This document shows positions 7,047-9,368 of a stretch of 9,368 nt of DNA, piece after piece (the first letter of the stretch is position 1; every line of letters begins with the position of its first letter). The translations under genes and the position numbers were made by a program. The notes under the pieces were generated by a model, which saw nothing but the letters and a program-made list of their open reading frames with translations, was not told the DNA's origin and did not search any database. Source of the stretch: Euryarchaeota archaeon UBA433 (GTDB taxonomy: Archaea; Thermoplasmatota; Poseidoniia; Poseidoniales; Poseidoniaceae); the NCBI GenBank assembly GCA_002495535.1, contig DAFX01000033.1, positions 1-9,368 of the forward strand, read 5' to 3'.

Positions 7047-7069
7047 GTCCAAGGGGGGTTTCTGGTAGC

Positions 7070-7801
7070 ATGGCAGCATCTTACCTGATCGTCGGGGGAA
7101 GCAGTGACATCGCTTTGGTTCTTGGACAAAAACTCCTCGATGGCGGTGCCTCAGTAACCCTTCTCGCCCGCGATGTTGGCCGTTGCGAGTCTTTGAAAGA
7201 TCAAGGTGCACATATCATTGAAGGCGATGCATTGGACGCTGAACGGGTTGTGGAAGCTGTTGAGGTGGCCAAGGAACACGGTGATGGCGCCATATCGGGC
7301 GTGGCCCATCTTGTTGGTTCGCTTCTCATCCGCCCCCCACACGCTGTGAAATTGGATGCGTTCAATGATGTCATTCATACGAACCTCTCGAGTGCTTTTT
7401 TGACCCTTTCAACCGCATGCAAGTCAATGCTTCGCACGGGGGGTGGTCGTTTGGTGTTCACCTCGAGCGTCGCAGCCACCCTGGGGCTCATCAACCACGA
7501 AGCAATTGCCGCCGCCAAAGGTGGGATCGAATCGATGGTTCGGACCTCTGCGGCCACCTACGCTCAACGCAGCATCCGTATTAACGCGGTTGCCCCCGGA
7601 TTGACAGAAACACGTCTCGCCCAGCAAGTTTTGAAATCGGAGGCGATGACGGAAGCGGCGGTCGGTATGATCCCACTGAGACGAATTAACCAGCCAGAAG
7701 AAATCGCTTCGACCATGCACTGGTTGCTCTGCGATGCTCCAGACAATCTTACTGGCCAAGTGTTCCACCTCGATGGTGGAATGGCAAAGGTCCGAGTGTG
7801 A
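7070..7801 (+). CDS. Short-chain dehydrogenase/reductase lacking the catalytic Tyr
   Basis: A 243-residue SDR-fold protein. The cofactor site is the degenerate glycine motif VGGSSDIA (8-15) with an LLARD strand end (31-35), where R34 hints at NADPH preference. Classical SDR features follow: EGDALD, N105 in HTNLSSAF, S133 in VFTSSVAA, K150, NAVAPG (172-177) and C-terminal LDGGMA. The YxxxK motif is altered: K150 is present, but the residue four before it is I146, within INHEAIAAAKGG. I recall the NHEAIAAAKGG pattern as a recurring SDR subgroup, so this is probably not a sequencing error. The Tyr normally protonates the carbonyl, so activity may differ or rely on the nearby H143 or E144. The substrate is unknown. 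It is the first gene of an operon with the Rieske protein, whose Shine-Dalgarno sequence overlaps its stop codon. Confidence 0.88.
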   Translation: MAASYLIVGGSSDIALVLGQKLLDGGASVTLLARDVGRCESLKDQGAHIIEGDALDAERVVEAVEVAKEHGDGAISGVAHLVGSLLIRPPHAVKLDAFNDVIHTNLSSAFLTLSTACKSMLRTGGGRLVFTSSVAATLGLINHEAIAAAKGGIESMVRTSAATYAQRSIRINAVAPGLTETRLAQQVLKSEAMTEAAVGMIPLRRINQPEEIASTMHWLLCDAPDNLTGQVFHLDGGMAKVRV

Positions 7802-7806
7802 GGTGA
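7800..7806 (+). promoter_or_regulatory. Shine-Dalgarno site of the Rieske gene
   Basis: GAGGTGA overlaps the dehydrogenase stop codon and lies 5 bp before ATG 7812. It is a full complement to the CACCTCC-type 3' end of archaeal 16S rRNA. It indicates translational coupling in the operon and settles the Rieske start, in contrast to the apparently leaderless first genes. Confidence 0.7.
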
Positions 7807-7811
7807 CCCAG

Positions 7812-8168
7812 ATGGCTTGGAAAAATGCGATTAAACACAAAAAACTGAAACCCGAGAAAACCAAAATGGTCACGATTGGGACAAAGGTCCTGATGGTAGG
7901 GCTGATTGAAGGCGATTACATTGCCACGGAAGGCCTCTGCCGACATATGCGCTGGCCACTGGCGATGGGTGGTAAAATCAAGGATGGCTGTGTTCGCTGT
8001 CCACTTCACCAATCCACCTATGATCTGGAAGACGGCTCGGTGCTGGAATGGTCTCCATTCCCGCTTTTGCCATCCTATGGGAGGTTGCTAGGCAAGCTGT
8101 CGAAAAAGAAGGACCTTCATATCTATTCAACCCGAATAGAGGGCGAGTACCTCCAAGTCAAATTCTGA
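7812..8168 (+). CDS. Small Rieske [2Fe-2S] ferredoxin-like protein
   Basis: A 118-residue protein with a complete Rieske cluster motif: C43-x-H45 (LCRHMRWPL), 17 residues, then C63-x-x-H66 (RCPLHQSTYDLEDG). The two Cys and two His bind one [2Fe-2S] cluster. The spacing and the HQSTYDLEDG segment match ferredoxins and N-terminal domains of ring-hydroxylating dioxygenases or NirD-type proteins rather than cytochrome bc1 Rieske proteins, and no membrane anchor is present. It is probably a soluble electron carrier. The N-terminus is rich in Lys (KNAIKHKKLKPEKTK), and the C-terminus adds a basic KLSKKK stretch. The start is fixed by the Shine-Dalgarno site at 7800. It is the second gene of the operon with the SDR, which could supply or accept electrons; no oxygenase subunit is seen nearby. 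It ends 9 bp before the convergent aldolase gene. Confidence 0.9.
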   Translation: MAWKNAIKHKKLKPEKTKMVTIGTKVLMVGLIEGDYIATEGLCRHMRWPLAMGGKIKDGCVRCPLHQSTYDLEDGSVLEWSPFPLLPSYGRLLGKLSKKKDLHIYSTRIEGEYLQVKF

Positions 8169-8177
8169 GTCGTACCA

Positions 8178-9368
8178 TCAGATTTTGAGGTTGGCTTGGC
8201 GAGCCAACAGCACGATGCGCATGCTGTGCTCAACCATGGCTGCATTGGCCCATGCTTGGTCGAGATCGGCTCCGACAGCATATGCTCCACGCCCACGTAC
8301 CACGACGCATCGCATACCGCCTTGTTGAAGGGCTTCTGCAATTTGCCGGAGGAAGTCTTCTGGATTGTCGTCATCAGGATCGACGATGACAACTTTTCCG
8401 ATGCTTTTCTTACCAATTTCATCAATCGGCGAAACGACAACGAGGTCCTTTTCACAACTCGCCGCGGTGGTGTATGCTCCATGAGAATGAATCACCGCAG
8501 CTGGGCCGCCGGTTGCTAGACTTGCCGAGGCAAGGACGACTTCGAGAATTCGCCAGTCTTCTGGTGCAAATTGCGGAGCGCCACCGCCAAGAGGCGCTGC
8601 ACACAATCCCCGCTCGTCCAAGCGAGGAAGCATGGTCCTGTTTCTGGTTGAAATCATCACGCCAGGTTGATCTGGATGAAGCATTGCAATGGTTCCCATT
8701 GTAGCCCGAATTAACTGTTCGCGGTCAAGCTGACGAGCAAGTCGAGCAAAATCACTGACGATGTGCGCACCGATCACGATGTCTTTCAGTACGGCGGGTG
8801 GCATTGGCGGCGTTTCGAGTTCCTCGATGACCTCAGCAGCCCCAGCCATTGATTGGCGCAGGCGTGCCACTTCAGCAGAAAGGCGAGCCACTTCCGCTTC
8901 AGCAGCAGTGGTACGCTCGGATGAAGTTTCAGTGTTCTGAATCAGAGCAGGCTCGGGCGTTTCGATCTGCTCGGGCTCTTCATTGGTTGCTTCAGGTGGT
9001 TGCGAATCGTCTTGCACGGGGTCTTCAGGTTCTGCTTCAGGAATGTCTGCAGCAGCCACTTCTTCGTCATCGCCCTCGGCTTCGACATCATCCAAGGATT
9101 CAGGTTGTTCCTCAGGTTCCGGCGCTGCTTCAAGAGTGTCTTCCACAGGTTCTTCTTCGGCTTCTTCAGGCTGCACCTCTTCTTGAGTGGACTCTGGTGC
9201 CGAATCGTCAGGAGCGTCCGATGGGGGATCTGAAGGTGGACCGGATGGAGGGCCTGATGGAGGACCAGTTGGAGGGCCAGATGAAGGACCAGATGGAGGA
9301 CCGGATGGAGGGCCTGATGGAGGACCGGATGGGGGACCGGATGGAGGACCAGAAGGTGGACCAGAAGG
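8178..9368 (-). CDS. Class II aldolase/adducin-domain protein with repeat N-terminal region, partial
   Basis: The frame stays open to the right edge, so the 5' end is missing; 396 residues are visible. A GTG at 9176 is in frame, but codons upstream continue the same composition, so it is not the likely start. In order: (Gly-Pro-Pro-Ser)n repeats, a long Glu/Asp/Pro-rich acidic tract, a short coiled-coil (AEAEVARLSAEVARLRQSM), then a class II aldolase/adducin-like domain of about 200 residues. That domain shows the AVIHSHGAY motif with two His for the divalent metal (8483-8489) and ends with the GAYAVGADLDQAW helix region. The third metal His, normally in a xxHG turn, is replaced by Arg in VVRGRGAYAVG (Arg codon 8289-8291). 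Aldolases of this family cleave sugar phosphates, whereas adducin-type members are non-catalytic. A structural or altered enzymatic role is possible. The substrate is unknown. Confidence 0.8.
   Translation of the reverse strand, partial: PSGPPSGPPSGPPSGPPSGPPSGPPSGPSSGPPTGPPSGPPSGPPSDPPSDAPDDSAPESTQEEVQPEEAEEEPVEDTLEAAPEPEEQPESLDDVEAEGDDEEVAAADIPEAEPEDPVQDDSQPPEATNEEPEQIETPEPALIQNTETSSERTTAAEAEVARLSAEVARLRQSMAGAAEVIEELETPPMPPAVLKDIVIGAHIVSDFARLARQLDREQLIRATMGTIAMLHPDQPGVMISTRNRTMLPRLDERGLCAAPLGGGAPQFAPEDWRILEVVLASASLATGGPAAVIHSHGAYTTAASCEKDLVVVSPIDEIGKKSIGKVVIVDPDDDNPEDFLRQIAEALQQGGMRCVVVRGRGAYAVGADLDQAWANAAMVEHSMRIVLLARQANLKI
9216..9368 (-). repeat. 12-bp tandem repeat encoding (Gly-Pro-Pro-Ser)n
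   Basis: On the plus strand the unit is close to GGACCGGATGGA, alternating with GGGCCTGATGGA, in a 12-bp period. On the coding strand it gives ten full PPSG-type units (with single PSSG and PPTG variants), a partial unit at the edge and two PPSD units before the acidic tract. Third positions alternate in a 24-bp super-period (ACC/GCC with GGA/TGA), suggesting the repeat grew by duplication of a pair of units. It runs beyond the window, so total copy number is unknown. There are no spacers, so it is not a CRISPR array. Confidence 0.9.

Noticed and set aside
6791..7069. 93-codon upstream extension of the dehydrogenase frame
   Set aside because: It overlaps the start of the dolichol-kinase-like gene and both TATA boxes, and the SDR fold starts directly after ATG 7070.
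9174..9176. GTG as start of the aldolase-domain protein
   Set aside because: The frame continues upstream to the window edge with the same Pro/Glu/Ser-rich composition and the repeat, so the true start is probably outside.
8983..9186. Plus-strand frame rich in Ser and Gly
   Set aside because: It is the complement of the acidic Glu/Asp/Pro tract of the aldolase-domain gene. Its composition is explained by that, and there is no promoter or ribosome binding site for it.
9216..9368. Possible CRISPR or other direct-repeat array
   Set aside because: The period is 12 bp with no spacers, and the repeats stay in frame with the aldolase-domain gene as Gly-Pro-Pro-Ser units.

Overview
The window looks like a compact archaeal chromosome segment, most likely from a marine planktonic euryarchaeon such as the Marine Group II / Poseidoniales lineage. 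The grounds are an archaeal-type GMP synthase glutaminase start, a small Pcc1-like (KEOPS) protein, a dolichol-kinase-like CTP-dependent membrane kinase, and TATA-like boxes centred about 25 bp upstream of several start codons, as expected for leaderless archaeal transcripts. The lineage call is inference; no rRNA or other taxonomic marker is present. By eye the G+C content is moderate (about half), coding density is very high, and no gene-free stretch exceeds 150 bp.

Layout, left to right. Minus-strand guaA subunit A (only its first 32 codons) diverges from a FAD-dependent oxidoreductase of the amine oxidase / phytoene desaturase type. That gene is followed on the plus strand by an exonuclease III family AP endonuclease (xth). 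Tail-to-tail with xth is a 72-residue Pcc1-like protein on the minus strand, which diverges from the GTPase hflX. After hflX come a four-helix membrane protein with an exported carboxypeptidase-regulatory-like domain, a cytoplasmic beta-propeller (PQQ/WD40-like) protein, and a 101-residue protein I do not recognise. Tail-to-tail with these is a dolichol kinase / CDP-diglyceride-synthase-type membrane enzyme, which diverges across a 129-bp promoter region from a two-gene operon: an atypical short-chain dehydrogenase and a small Rieske [2Fe-2S] protein. The right end is a minus-strand class II aldolase/adducin-domain protein. Its upstream part runs off the window as a long acidic tract and a (Gly-Pro-Pro-Ser)n repeat.

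The genes are mostly unrelated housekeeping functions (purine synthesis, DNA repair, tRNA modification, ribosome-associated GTPase, lipid/polyprenol metabolism) rather than one system. No mobile element, CRISPR array, tRNA or rRNA is visible. The points most worth a second look are the dehydrogenase lacking the catalytic tyrosine next to a Rieske protein, the aldolase-domain protein with an Arg where the third metal-binding His is expected and a repeat-rich N-terminal region, and the divergent TATA-box architecture that also settles several start codons.
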